DNA from: Culex pipiens pallens
Taxonomy: Eukaryota; Arthropoda; Insecta; Diptera; Culicidae
DNA: 64,000 bases
Assembly: GCF_016801865.2 (NCBI RefSeq)
Contig: NC_068938.1
Span: forward strand, 31,750,129-31,814,128
Direction of reading: 5' to 3'
Part shown: positions 47,718 to 58,330 of the stretch, piece by piece
Layout: each line of letters opens with the position of its first letter
How positions within the stretch are numbered: position 1 is the first letter of the stretch
The notes under the pieces: generated by a model
What the model saw: only the letters and a program-made list of their open reading frames with translations
The model's database searches: none
Told to the model about the DNA's origin: nothing
Made by a program: the position numbers and the translations under genes

Positions 47718-48439
47718 CACAGCAAAAAATCCGATGGTAAAATCGCATGCAAAAGCATGCACATCACCTTTGTGAGCAAAAGCATGTAATATTGCATGCG
47801 AAAACGTGTACACAAAAAGCATGTACAAAAGAAAAATAAATAAATTTTGCACACCCCAAAAATAACATCAATCTGTTGAGTGTCATATATTTTAACCCTT
47901 TTTATGAATGTTGTAAATGTTTTAATTCTGTCTGTGTCAAATTTACCAACGGAATGTCCAAACTTAGCTTTAAAAGTAGAATTAAGGGTATAGATTAAAT
48001 TCAGTCTGTGGATATTTTTTGTATCAAAGACGGTGTGACTAAATAATAATATCTAGATAACCAAGTCCGCGCCCCAACCGTCTCGGCTATCTCACCGACT
48101 TGTAAAAGTTGAGTCCAACGCCGATGTAGGAGTAGGTTTCCCGTACGTCGTATACTGAATTAACTGTATACGATGTATGGGGAACGTACAGCTACATCGG
48201 TGTTGATCCAGCAAATTACACAGCGGCGAGATAGCCGAGATGGTTGGGGCGCGGACTTGGTAATCTGGATATGACTCTCAACAGATTGATGTTATTTTTG
48301 GGGTGTGCAAAATTTATTTATTTTTCTTTTGTACGTGCTTTTTGTGTACACGTTTTCGCATGCAATATTACATGCTTTTGCTCACAAAGGTGATGTGCAT
48401 GCTTTTGCATGCGATTTTACACAGAATTTTTTTACTGTG
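47718..48439. mobile_element. 722-bp foldback with nested inner palindrome
   Basis: TA flanks both sides, and the ends CACAGCAAAAAAT and CACAGTAAAAAAA are inverted. The outer arms are about 170 bp, with the phrase 'gtgtacacaaaaagcatgta' and its inverse. Inside, a second inverted pair (about 48055-48100 and 48222-48265) contains 'ccgcgccccaacc'; its right arm reads like the 5' part of a tRNA. Short identical frames on opposite strands are products of the arms and are not genes. Confidence 0.85.
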
Positions 48440-48787
48440 TATCTTAAACGATGTCAACGTGACCAAAACCCAACTCTTCTTTTTCAGTTTAACCTGCCAC
48501 TACCCTGGGTTGACCTCATAAAAATGCCACCATAAAACATAAAAATTTAACGAGTTGATGTTCGCGAGAGCCACTAAAACCAACACCTAGGCGCCGCGGC
48601 TGACATATCCGGTCGAGCGTTGATTCACCGATTGGTCAAGCTTACATCCGAGTCGTTTGTATCCAAATCTACCCGAAACCTAACCGTTGAACGCATAAAA
48701 AGTGCTCACCAACCGTGGCAGGTCGGCAGAGTTCAGCAGGTCGCATCGGTGTCAAGTGGGCAGGTTGCAGGTCGCAGCATTTTAAGA

Positions 48788-49218
48788 ATGAAAGTATGTT
48801 TTGTCAGGGCTTGTTTTAGGTAATTGTGTAATAGTTTGAGCACTTCTAGGTTTTGTGGGTCACGCTGGCAGCTGTCATCGCAGTCGAAGGCTTCTACTAC
48901 CCACCGTTGGAAACGGAACCATTTTTCTCGTTTGATCAGCAGTACTTGGAAGAACCCTTTCAACCGTTGACGACAAGTGAGCTGTTTTCGAGAAATCCAT
49001 TTGAAGAGTACGAGTTTCCTTCGTTTTGGGAGCTGTCTGAGCCGGAAACTCGGTACATGAACTTCATAGCTCCACCGAAATCGTTGCTAAATTACAGGCC
49101 AGCACGAAAGGGTTCCAAAGTTACGCCGAATGTCTTTGTGAATGGACGTGGATACACCACGGATAGATATGTAGCCCCAAGCGTAGTGAAGAGGTTCCTG
49201 GCGATGAATCCCCGGTGA
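48788..49218 (+). CDS. Small secreted protein of unknown family
   Basis: The exons are 48788-48793 (MK) and 48850-49218, giving 124 residues. The signal peptide MKVLWVTLAAVIAVEG is followed by an acidic, aromatic region (FYYPPLETEPFFSFDQQYLE, NPFEEYEFPSFWELSEPE). A basic C-terminal part follows (YRPARKGSKVTPNVFVNGRG, DRYVAPSVVKRFLAMNPR). It lacks the low-complexity repeats and the APLPGH tag of its neighbours but has exactly the same MK-only first exon and short phase-0 intron. A CATAAAA box lies at about 48694. It is convergent with the gene at 49411, with 192 bp between stops. A cuticle or other secreted role is inferred from location only. Confidence 0.82.
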
Positions 49219-49410
49219 TTTTCACATTCGCATGCATTTTTAAATAAGTAGTTGAATTTGTTGATTTATGGAGAAATAAAAAAAAACAGTTTTATTCGTA
49301 GATTCTTGCGCGCTGATAGCTAGTCCATAGATATAGTACAAAGTGGTACGGAAAGAAAGGGATTCGTGAGTTTGACTTCTGAGTATTGCGGGAATCTGTG
49401 ATCGACAGTT

Positions 49411-49835
49411 CTAGGCGGTTCCTGGCGCAGGAGCCAGATTCAGTTGCTGCTGGTTGATGGCATGTCCCGGCAGTGGGGCCACGTGGACAGCTCCCCGGTT
49501 TGCGGTTACGGAGGTAGCCGCCGGAGCAGGTGCGGCCGGGGCGTCAACGGCTACCACTGGAGCAGGTGCTGGGGCAGCGGCAGGCCAACCCCAAGGCCAT
49601 GCGGCAGCAGGCCACGCTGCTGGCCACGCACCCGGCCAAGGAGCGGCCGCCCACGGCCACGATGGATGAGCCTCGGCGGCCAGGGCCAAAGCTAGCACAA
49701 CAAACAGACCGGCAGCAACCTGGGAGTGAAATCCATCATTAGTCACACAGTCACAAAGGAAAAACTCTTCAAGCACTTCTTCATCACTTTCAGTTCATCC
49801 CTATTAAAAATAACCCAAACAACACTCACTTTCAT
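49411..49835 (-). CDS. Ala/Pro/Trp-rich CPLCG-like cuticular protein (family D, copy 2)
   Basis: Exon 1 (49835-49830) encodes MK; exon 2 (49719-49411) the rest, for 104 residues, the shortest of the type here. The signal peptide is MKVAAGLFVVLALALAAEAH. The body is a Trp-Pro-Ala array (PSWPWAAAPWPGAWPAAWPA), then an Ala-Pro-Val stretch. The C-terminus reads ATSVTANRGAVHVAPLPGHA and NQQQLNLAPAPGTA. The first intron is 110 bp, longer than the roughly 45-65 bp of most members. The TATA box is at 49924-49930 (minus strand). An alternative start inside the intron is not favoured, because it would lack the hydrophobic N-terminus. Confidence 0.9.
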
Positions 49836-51454
49836 TTTGGTATTCTAGTGTAGAGAGAATTTGGCTTCTTAGCTATTGAACACACCAACTAACTGTGACT
49901 CCAATCATGCGCCCCAACCCGGCTTTTATACTCAAATCCAGGAACTATCCGAGAGAACCAGAACCAGAATCTGGTCCATTTCTTTTTTCCTTATCGAAGT
50001 TGCAACTGCACCGGTAGATAGATAGCGGTGCTTTCCTGATCAAGGGCCACCCACAGGTCGTAAAATCAGCGCAGTAGTGTGACACATGTAGATCGCCCGA
50101 ACCGGGCCTCAAACGCGTAAGTTCTACGAGCCCCGACACCGCGTTCTAAACCTGGGCGGCTGATAATGAAATGTAAATATTATCCGGCAATTAGAATTTT
50201 TGCCCATACGTTTAGACATCGATCAAACGCTGGTGGTGGTGTGGTGTACCGGTTGGTTGTACGGTTGCGCAGGGGATTAAGGTACAGTTTAGTGCAAAGT
50301 CATAAATCACACTATTCATGTTTTCAATTGTATTGATACCACAAACTACTGAAAATTGAGTCATTGCATGGCTTTGATAGATGTATTTCATAAATTAAAT
50401 ATTATATAACTTCAAGTTAAACTGTTTTAGGGAAGCGCAACCGTGTAGCTTAGGAAACAACTCTGACTCCGACTCCAACTCCGGCTTTTGAAAATATAGC
50501 GACTCCAACTCCATCTTCTCAGGATTTAGCGACTCCAACTCTGATTCCGGGTCCTCAAAATAACTGAACTCCACCAACTCCATAGGTTTAAATACTTATG
50601 ATGAAATGGGAAGAATGCCTCGACTCGAGTTTTTGGAAGCAACAGTTATGTGTATTGCAGATGAAAAATTGGACAAGCCTAGAAATTGATTTTAGTGGAC
50701 AGGGAGTTTGGTAGAAACGAAAGTTCCCAAAATGTCCCAAATTTTGAGTAGTTGATTGCCTGTATCATTACCAAAAAAAAGACTCTATCACCAACAAGTT
50801 GGCCGCAATTCGATTATACAAAGTCAATGTTTGCGTAGAATTGTGATAATCGAGAGTGGAACTAACAATGTAGACTATTAAAAAGAATTCTATTGCACGA
50901 TACAACTAGCAAATAACTCGTATATCAACTAAGTACTGTGCAAATAAAGCAAATTTATGTCATTTCCCTCTCAGAAACGAACTCCACCATCCAGAACAGC
51001 TCCATCAGGGAAGGTAAACTAGATCAACTCCCGAGCCCCCAGACCTCTAGGTCGATTGGAAAGTTGCACAATTCCTACCCATTGTCACCGCGCGCCGTAA
51101 CGAATGCGCGATCACCAGGAGCTTGCTAGCACTGAAACACAACCGACAGTTCTACCAGAGAGCCTGACACGGACACGTTGTGCAATATAGAGATCGAGGC
51201 AGCAGGGGGGAACGTTCTAGATAAGGGTTTGGTTCAAGAAAGGAGTTTCCCCGACGGTTTTGCGTAGGTGGTGTTTCTGTCACACTCGACAGTTTAACAT
51301 GGTGCAACTGTTGGCAAATGATTTATGTCTACCTTTGGGACAGCCGGCGCCTAGACCAAGTTCCGGGAGAGAGCTTAGTGAGTCATTTGTAAGCTCAATT
51401 AGTGAATAGATAATAAATTCATATTTTGTAATGACATAACAAAAACACCCAATT
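49836..51454. other. Intergenic with a fragment of GACTCC minisatellite
   Basis: At about 50460-50590 a degenerate GACTCC/AACTCC array matches the ends of the 2.9-kb hAT-like element but lacks the CAGGGCTG termini, so it is an old remnant. No gene was recognised in the rest. Confidence 0.55.
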
Positions 51455-51487
51455 TGAAGCTCCAGCAAAACGCTTTATTTAACCAGT

Positions 51488-52111
51488 TCACAGCCAGTAC
51501 TTGTTGGTGTGTCCATAGCCGTATCCACCGTAGTTCCACAGTCCATTATCAATCAGCTTGGCGTTTCCGTAAGCGCTCACAACCGGTGCCGAGTATCCCC
51601 AAGCGTTATCGTAGACTGGCAGACCGCCGTACACTCCAGCAGAATAACCTGGATAGCTGGCCACCGGCGCATAACGCTGAGCCAGTCCCTTGCCGTACAC
51701 TCCGTAGGGTGGCCACACCGAGGTGCTCACCGGAACCGGAACCGCTTGGGGAAGCACCGAAGTCACGTACACAGAAAAAAAAATTATGGTAATATTCATC
51801 AGGAAATGGTGACAGATTTTGTGGCAAAAAAAATGATTAATTTTACCCCAGAAAATGATGAATTTTCATCAGTTTTTGATGAATATTCATCAGGTTTACA
51901 TTTTTACACATTTTTTATGTAATATTACTCAAAAAAAGAGGTAATATTCAACCTACCAAATTTTCAACATTTCAAAATTCAACTTTTTTTTTCTGTGTAC
52001 GATGGCTCAGCGGCGACAACGGCCAGAGCAACGGCGAAAAGGGCGATGAAGATCTGAGGAATGAGAGCGTTAGTAAAAAGCTACTTTGAAATTTCAGAAC
52101 TTTACCTTCAT
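51488..52111 (-). pseudogene. Tyr/Gly/Pro-rich secreted protein (family C), broken by a MITE
   Basis: Exon 1 (52111-52106) encodes MK. The signal-peptide part of exon 2 starts at 52053 (IFIALFAVALAVVAAEPS-type) and is cut within the Ser-Tyr-Val region by a 228-bp MITE at 51770-51997. The rest (YVTSVLPQAVPVPVSTSVWP, KGLAQRYAPVASYPGYSAGV, ending HTNKYWL) is intact at 51769-51488. Without the insertion and its TA duplication, exon 2 would be 336 bp, against 327 bp in the sister gene at 55235; the 9-bp difference is one extra GGY unit. The intron is 52 bp in both. The insertion adds 230 bp, shifts the frame and brings stops. A TATA box remains at 52185-52191 (minus strand). It is probably recently lost. 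Confidence 0.9.
51770..51997. mobile_element. CACAGAAAA MITE, copy 2 (in a coding exon)
   Basis: TA target duplications are at 51768-51769 and 51998-51999, with CACAGAAAAAAAAA ends. The empty site is present in the sister gene at about 55346 (catcgTAcgtgac). The interior is closely related to copy 3 at 52317-52500 but inverted: 'atgatgaattttcatcag' and 'ttgatgaatattcatcagg' occur in both. Confidence 0.95.
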
Positions 52112-52316
52112 TTTAGAAGTTGCTGATGTTCTTCACTAAGTGACTCTAGCAAGCGAATGATACCAACGACCAGTTTTGCTCTTCATTTATACGAATTCAA
52201 TCATATAATAAATTACAAATTTGAAATTCGATTTCCTTGATGACTCGTTTAACATCCTTTGCCAAAAGCAATTGCTAAAAATTTCTGCCAATTCACGACA
52301 CAAATTCGTTGGCCTA

Positions 52317-52500
52317 CACAGAAAAAAAAAGTTGAATTTTGGAATGTTGAAAATTTGGTAGGTAAAAATGTGAACCTGATGAATATTCATCAAAAACTGA
52401 TGAAAATTCATCATTTTCTGGGGTAAAATTTATCATTTATTTTGCCACAAAATCTGTCACCATTTCCTGATGAATATTACCATCATTTTTTTTTTCTGTG
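52317..52500. mobile_element. CACAGAAAA MITE, copy 3 (in a TATA box)
   Basis: TA is at 52315-52316 and 52501-52502, and the ends are CACAGAAAAAAAAA and its inverse. The sister promoter at about 55025-55033 (minus strand) shows the unfilled site, ggcaTAtaaaaacgg. Removing 184 bp plus the duplicated TA makes the spacer between divergent start codons exactly 293 bp, equal to the sister pair. Confidence 0.95.
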
Positions 52501-52509
52501 TATAAAAAC
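52501..52509 (+). promoter_or_regulatory. TATA box rebuilt at a MITE junction
   Basis: The sequence tataaaaac directly abuts the MITE end CTGTG. The duplicated TA supplies the first two bases of the box, so the core element survives while everything upstream is displaced by 186 bp. It serves the gene starting at 52591. Confidence 0.8.
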
Positions 52510-52590
52510 GGTAGGCTTGTTCCAAAAAAGTCACAGTCGTCTTGCAGCTCATCAAGTATCAAACCAAAAATAAGTTAACCAACTGTAACA

Positions 52591-53179
52591 ATGAAGGTGG
52601 GTTAAACGCCAATGAAATTTGCAGTAATTAACGATTTCACCCCATTTGTAGGTCTTCGTCGCACTCCTGTTCACGACTCTGGCCGTCGCATCGCAAGCAT
52701 CCTATCTGCCATCGGCTTGGCCATACGCCAATGGATTGAATTCCTGGAACAACTGGAACGAACATGTTGGCTATCCATATGCCAGTGGTCTGTCCGCAGG
52801 TTGGCCAGCGGCCTCTGTCTATGGAGGTCTGTACGGAGGACACAAGACCGTAGTCCAAGCCAACCTGGGCCATAACGCCTACCCATATGCTGGATCCTGG
52901 TCCGGCGCTGGATGGCCAGCGTCTTCCGTCTACGGTGGTCTGTATGGAGGGCTGTACGGAGGACACAAGACCGTTGTGCAGGCCAACCTTGGACATGAGG
53001 CCGCTTATCCGTGGGGACAGCCATGGGGAACCTACGGAGCTGGAGTGTATGGTGCTGGCTGGGGACATCACGGACTCGCCCAGTCTGTTGTGCCAGTGTC
53101 TAAGCAGATTGCGGCCACTCCAGGATCGGTTCATGTTGCCCCAGTCCCAGTTGGTGGCGAGAAGGTTGTTGTTGTTTAA
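52591..53179 (+). CDS. Gly/Tyr/Trp-rich cuticular protein (family B, copy 1), CPLCG/CPLCW-like
   Basis: The exons are 52591-52596 (MK) and 52652-53179, giving 177 residues. The signal peptide is KVFVALLFTTLAVASQASY, then LPSAWPYANGLNSWNNWN. Two tandem blocks of about 45 residues follow, each of the form GWPAASVYGGLYGGHKTVVQ plus ANLGH; in the second block GLYG is duplicated (VYGGLYGGLYGGHK). Then come YPWGQPWGTYGAGVYGAGWG, VVPVSKQIAATPGSVHVAPV and PVGGEKVVVV. The conserved Trp residues recall the mosquito-restricted CPLCW family, and GSVHVAP recalls CPLCG; I cannot decide between them. It is head-to-head with the broken gene at 51488. Its TATA box is now separated from upstream DNA by a MITE. 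AATAAA is near 53198. Confidence 0.9.
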
Positions 53180-53215
53180 CATTGGAAAAATAGAATCAAA
53201 TAAAACAACAGATAA

Positions 53216-54327
53216 ACTGTGAATTCGCCATTTATTTTTATGTTTCCTCAATGCAATAGCCTTTACTTTTGGTGTAAGTTACAGAATTTTGTCAATTGTT
53301 TTAAAATTATCTTTGAAAAGTTATGGTTTCGTTTTTTTTTATATATATAAAATTTTCTTTATATTTCGAATGATTGAACATTTGATTGATTAAACATTTT
53401 TAGAAAAAAATATTTATAAGCAGAACCATAACATATATTTAACTCAGCCATGTTTTGTTAAACTGCATGTTTCCGTAAATCGATCAATAGGTTTCCATAA
53501 ATCCATTTTTCTATGATCTATTTTTTTCTATAAGTATGATTCAATATTTTTCCATCAATTAAAATATCCTCAATTGGCTAGGTAACGAATGCTTGAAAAA
53601 AGTATGTTATTGAATATTAAATAAAAAAAAACATCATATTTTGTATGAGATTAATATGTTTGCCTATCTTACAAAAGAATGGTAAAGGATACTACTAAAT
53701 ACAAAATTCCATGATCATTTTATAGATTTTGATACGTTCTATCCATTTGCTGAAAAACTCGACGTGCGGCAATAACTTCGAATCTCCGAAAGGCTCGTTT
53801 GGTCGAACTTTGTAGGTACAATCATCGTTAATCATTCATAAAAAATTTAAATCTTAAGATCAGCAAGTCGTCAAGTTGAAGCATAACACAACACAAAAAC
53901 TTCGAAAAATACCCTAAATCGATCAACTTTTTATCGACGAAAACTGATTTTATAAAAAGAATTGTAAAATATTATAAAATCCAAAACCATTTTAAGATTC
54001 AAATAATCTTTAAAAAAAATGTCTTTCTGGTATCAGGAAAATTTTCTGCATACATATTCTTCAAAACATCGACTTGTGGGTTGTTAATGCGGATGATTTG
54101 TTTTGATATTCTAAAATATCTGCTTATGTAATACAAATGCAAATCATTTAAAAGTAAAAATCATCATACTTAAACTTAAAATGACATAATAAACATTAAA
54201 AAAAACAATAGAAAAATATCTTAAAATATTTAAAATCATTGATAAATGTTTATCGAAGAAGGGGGATTTCTTTAAAGATCAAATATTTTTTCAAAACTAT
54301 CCAAGAAACTAACGCAAATTTAAAATT
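53216..54327. other. AT-rich spacer of the inverted duplication
   Basis: About 1.1 kb separates the two mirror-image gene pairs. No ORF, element end or RNA was recognised. Confidence 0.55.
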
Positions 54328-54362
54328 TATCAGTTGTTTTATTTGATTATATTTTTCCAATT

Positions 54363-54941
54363 TTAAACCACAACAACCTTCTCGCCACCAACTGGGACTG
54401 GGGCAACATGAACCGATCCTGGAGTGGCCGCAATCTGCTTCGACACTGGCACAACAGTCTGGGCAAGTCCGTGATGTCCCCAGCCTGCTCCATACACACC
54501 GGCTCCGTAGGTTCCCCATGGCTGTCCCCATGGATAAGCGGCCTCGTGTCCAAGGTTGGCCTGCACAACGGTCTTGTGTCCTCCGTACAGTCCTCCGTAG
54601 ACGGAAGACGCTGGCCATCCGGCACCGGACCAGGCTCCAGCATATGGGTAGGCGTTATGGCCCAGGTTGGCTTGGACTACGGTCTTGTGTCCTCCGTACA
54701 GGCCTCCATAGACAGAGGCCGCTGGCCAACCTGCGGACAGACCACTCGCATAGGGATAGCCGACATGTCCGTTCCAGTTGTTCCAGGAGTTCAAGCCATT
54801 GGCGTACGGCCAAGCCGATGGCAGATAGGATGCCTGCGATGCGACGGCCAGAGTCGTGAACAGGAGTGCGACGAAGATCTGCAATTTGGACAAAATTGTT
54901 AATTACTGCAGTTTTCGATGGAGCGTTTAACTCACCTTCAT
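54363..54941 (-). CDS. Gly/Tyr/Trp-rich cuticular protein (family B, copy 2)
   Basis: Exon 1 (54941-54936) encodes MK; exon 2 (54878-54363) the rest, for 173 residues. The signal peptide is KIFVALLFTTLAVASQASY, then LPSAWPYANGLNSWNNWNGH. The two VYGGLYGGHKTVVQANLGH blocks are present with no GLYG duplication, which accounts exactly for the 4-residue difference from copy 1. The C-terminus is IAATPGSVHVAPVPVGGEKV. The TATA box is at 55025-55031 (minus strand) with no insertion. It is head-to-head with 55235, with 293 bp between start codons. Near-identity with copy 1 in mirror orientation shows a recent inverted duplication or ongoing gene conversion. Confidence 0.92.
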
Positions 54942-55234
54942 TGTTACAGTTGGTTGACTTATTGTTGGTTTGATACTTGATGAGCTGCAAGACGACTGTG
55001 ACTTTTTTGGAACAAGCCTGCCGTTTTTATATGCCAACGAATTTGTGTCGTGAAGTGACAGAAATTTTTAGCAATTGCTTTTGGCAAAGGATGTTTAATG
55101 AGTCATCAAGGAAATCGAATTTCAAATTTGTAATTTATTATATGATTGAATTCGTATAAATGAAGAGCAAAACTGGTAGTTGGTATCATTCGCTTGTAAG
55201 AGTCACTTAGTGAAGAACATCAGACACTTCTATA

Positions 55235-55619
55235 ATGAAAGTAAAGTTCAGAAATTTGAAAGTTGCTTTTTACTAACGCTCTCATTCCACAGATCTTCAT
55301 CGCCCTTTTCGCCGTTGCTCTGGCCGTTGTCGCCGCTGAGCCATCGTACGTGACCTCGGTGCTTCCCCAAGCGGTTCCGGTTCCGGTGAGCACCTCGGTG
55401 TGGCCACCCTACGGAGTGTACGGAAAGGGACTGGCTCAGCGTTATGCGCCGGTGGCCGGCTATCCAGGTTACTCTGCTGGAGTGTACGGAGGTGTGCCAG
55501 TCTACGATAACGCTTGGGGATACTCGGCACCGGTTTTGGGCGCTTACGGAAACGCCAAGCTGATTGATAATGGACTGTGGAACTACGGCTATGGACACAC
55601 CAACAAGTACTGGCTGTGA
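55235..55619 (+). CDS. Tyr/Gly/Pro-rich secreted protein (family C), intact copy
   Basis: The exons are 55235-55240 (MK, here with AAA for Lys) and 55293-55619, giving 110 residues. The signal peptide is MKIFIALFAVALAVVAAEPS. The mature part is YVTSVLPQAVPVPVSTSVWP, PYGVYGKGLAQRYAPVAGYP, GYSAGVYGGVPVYDNAWGYS and an end of LIDNGLWNYGYGHTNKYWL. There is no APLPGH tag and no known domain that I recognise. Family membership in the cuticle group is inferred from the MK-only first exon, signal peptide and composition. The TATA box is at 55155-55161 and AATAAA near 55628. It is the only unbroken copy in the window and the reference for the MITE empty site. Confidence 0.9.
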
Positions 55620-55697
55620 ACTGATTGAATAAATTAACGTTTTTCTGGAGCTTCAAATTAAAGGTTTTCATAGTATCAAAAGAAATGCAGCTGATTA

Positions 55698-56062
55698 CAG
55701 TCCAAACTCGAATATCCAAAGTTTTGGCTTAAATTTGAGAAATCTGCTAAACTATGAATCTAATCTAATCTAACCCTAGCGCAGCCAGTCTTTCGAGCAC
55801 ATCCTGGAAAATGCCTTAGGTTGATTAACGCCTAGCATCCTCTTGTCATTATTGATATTTGCAGTGCCCCAATGCATTAGATTGCTTTGGAACATTACAA
55901 ACGTTAAAGCGGCTAGGCCAACTGCGTAAAGTTATCTGCTGAACTGGAAATTGACCTAAACAATAATGAAGTAAAAAATAAGATTTTTTCAATGATTCGT
56001 TGAAGACATTAGGATAATCAAAACATTGAATAATCGATGCTGTGGATAATAGATTTGGACAG
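55698..56062. mobile_element. Old copy of the ACAGTCCA MITE
   Basis: TA is at both borders. The left end 'cagtccaaactcgaatatcc' faces 'ggataatagatttggacag' at the right. It is much more diverged than the copy at 8049-8442. Confidence 0.65.
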
Positions 56063-56624
56063 TAAATATTTCATTCAATAGAATTCAATTCAATTCATTC
56101 AATAGAATGAGCTATCTATTGAAATTTATTGTGTTGATTTGAATATAAATTTAAAACAGTCCATATTTGAGGTACAGAATTGTCAAGCAGTTCCCGTTTG
56201 CATGAGAAAAACTGACTTTAAAAAAATATAAATATATGTAGTTATATTAAAATAAGGTCAAGTATTGTGTGGAAATCATTTATCGAAAATTTTAGCAAAT
56301 TGGATTGAAATGTTTTAAACAGATTTTTCATCCAGGATTAAACTTCTGTAGTCACCAACAAACAATCAACTATAACAAATAAAAGAGAAAACAGTGGTTT
56401 AAAGAAACATTGAAAACAATTTTATTTTTGGAACATTCCATACAGTTTTCTAAAGATGACAATAAATATAGTTGCGATAGAGTGCTTTTTGATCGACAGT
56501 GATAGACGGATGAAAAAAGATTATGTAGAAGTAGTCGGAAACGGTGTTCTTGGTGGGCTCGTAAGTTCTCGGTTCCTTGTGACTAGCAGTGGCTGATGAT
56601 CAGGTCAGATGTCCACAAAGGGGT

Positions 56625-57131
56625 TTAGATGGTTCCGGGTGCCGGGGCCAGGTTCAGCTGCTGCTGAGACACGGCATGTCCTGGAAGAGGGGCCACGTGG
56701 ACGGCACCACGGTTGGCGGTCACCGAGGTAGCTCCGGGGACCACTCCGGCGTGGTGGGCAACCGACGCAACTGGACCGTGCACGGGGGCGGCAATTGGGG
56801 CAACCCATGGGGCATGGGCAACGGCCGCTGGATAGGCAGCTGGATATGCAGCAGGGTAGGCAGCGTGGACAGCAGCTGGGTACGCGGCATGGAGCGCAGC
56901 ATGCGACACAGCTCCGTAAGGATGGGCCAGAACGTTAGCCTGAACCACGGTTGGGGCCGCCCAGTGACCAGCAACTCCGTACGGCCATCCGGCCAGAACT
57001 CCAGCTTCCGAGGCGACGGCCAGGGCCAAGATGACTGCAGCTACCATGCACTGTAGGAAGTGATAAGAAATTGATAAGAATAAGTCAAACTTTCAGTCAA
57101 TACACGGGGCTCTAGCAAACTCTACCTTCAT
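56625..57131 (-). CDS. Ala/Tyr/His-rich CPLCG-like cuticular protein (family D, copy 3)
   Basis: Exon 1 (57131-57126) encodes MK; exon 2 (57050-56625) the rest, for 143 residues. The signal peptide is MKCMVAAVILALAVASEAGV. The body has AGHWAAPTVVQANVLAHPYG and then an array of AAYPA units (HAAYPAAVHAAYPAAYPAAY), an Ala-Tyr-Pro repeat typical of low-complexity cuticle proteins. A block SVAHHAGVVPGATSVTANRG leads into AVHVAPLPGHAVSQQQLNLA and PAPGTI. The last 45 residues match the gene at 58331 closely. The TATA box is at 57217-57223 (minus strand). It is divergent with 58331, with 1199 bp between start codons. Confidence 0.92.
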
Positions 57132-58330
57132 GATTGGTTTGGTTCGTCTTTTTGGTACCAGTTGGTTACGGTAGAACACCTGAATTAATTATGATCAGCA
57201 AACCGACCGGGCACTGGTTTATAAAGGCACAACTTCCCGAACCTTGGATTGGATTCGGATTGACTTTTCTCGGGCGCTCTGTTCTGCAGCGCCACCCCCT
57301 TGATCGCTGGAGAGGCCAAAAACGAACCAACACTGCAAATGCATTAGAATGCGGCACTATTATGCACCTACTCTCCAGCAACAACAACAACGGCGGCGTT
57401 AGAGTTAGTACAGGGTCTAATTCTCCTGAGTACATCCACCGTATCGACCGTATGGGGGGACCCCGAAGTCGTTGGCATTGCAGAACTTGGTCAGGCTCAC
57501 CAACGCGGTAGAGTCACCAAAGTGTGCGCGCGAGCATGTTCGGCAGAAAATGGATCAGTGAACTTGAAACAGTTTTCTCTGCAAGGGTGGCCAAGATGAT
57601 TTATTTGCGTCAGCCTAAATTTAAATGAAAGATTTTTTTTTTTGTCTCCAGTAGAATTTTATTTTAATTCTGAATTTATCTTATAATTATTTAAACGGTT
57701 TTAAAAATGTTCTTTGCTTCAAAATGTATATGGAAAACCCAAAAAGGGTTTTAAAATTGGTGAAAGTCATTAACGAATTGTTGATTCCACTGAAATACAT
57801 TCTTTTCGGATGGCATCACTGCAACACAGTAGACCAGCACCAGAACTCCTGCTTCCTTATTGAGAGTATTTTCTGCATTCGAACCTTCGTTCTTAGGCCG
57901 ACCCGTGTGTAAGTGTGCAAAGTGCAATGCATGCAAGAGAGTGAGAGTTCAGCCAGCGAAGGTGTATCCCCTCGTTGCGCGCACAGAGTAAACGACTCTG
58001 GGGTCGATTAATTACGGTTCAGGAACGACGTCGGTGAACAACACATTTCGAATGGAGGAATGTATATTACATGATTATTGTTAGATAAGTTGGACGTTTT
58101 TCCAGCCGATTCTAACACATAGTCACTTAGGGGTTAGCTATTAGACGCCTTTCTCAAGACCGATGTACTGGAACCATATGGGACGCCTAGAACTCGGAAT
58201 TTGAGAGTGCACTAGTTTAGAAGTTGTATGGGGTTCGGTATAAAAAGGAACTGTTGGCCACGGATAAGCATCATAATTAGATCTAACGTTCTACAGAGTA
58301 GTTCAAACCTCACCAAACCCAAGACCAACC
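57132..58330. other. Divergent intergenic region of two family D genes
   Basis: TATA boxes for both genes lie near its ends (57217-57223 and 58239-58245). No element or further gene was recognised in the middle. Confidence 0.55.

Noticed and set aside
47672..48535. Two near-identical small proteins on opposite strands (MCKIYLFFFCTC...)
   Set aside because: They are translations of the two arms of one foldback element.
51838..52450. Repeated 'gatgaatattcatc' blocks as transcription factor sites
   Set aside because: They belong to the interiors of the two CACAGAAAA MITEs and do not occur in the sister promoter.
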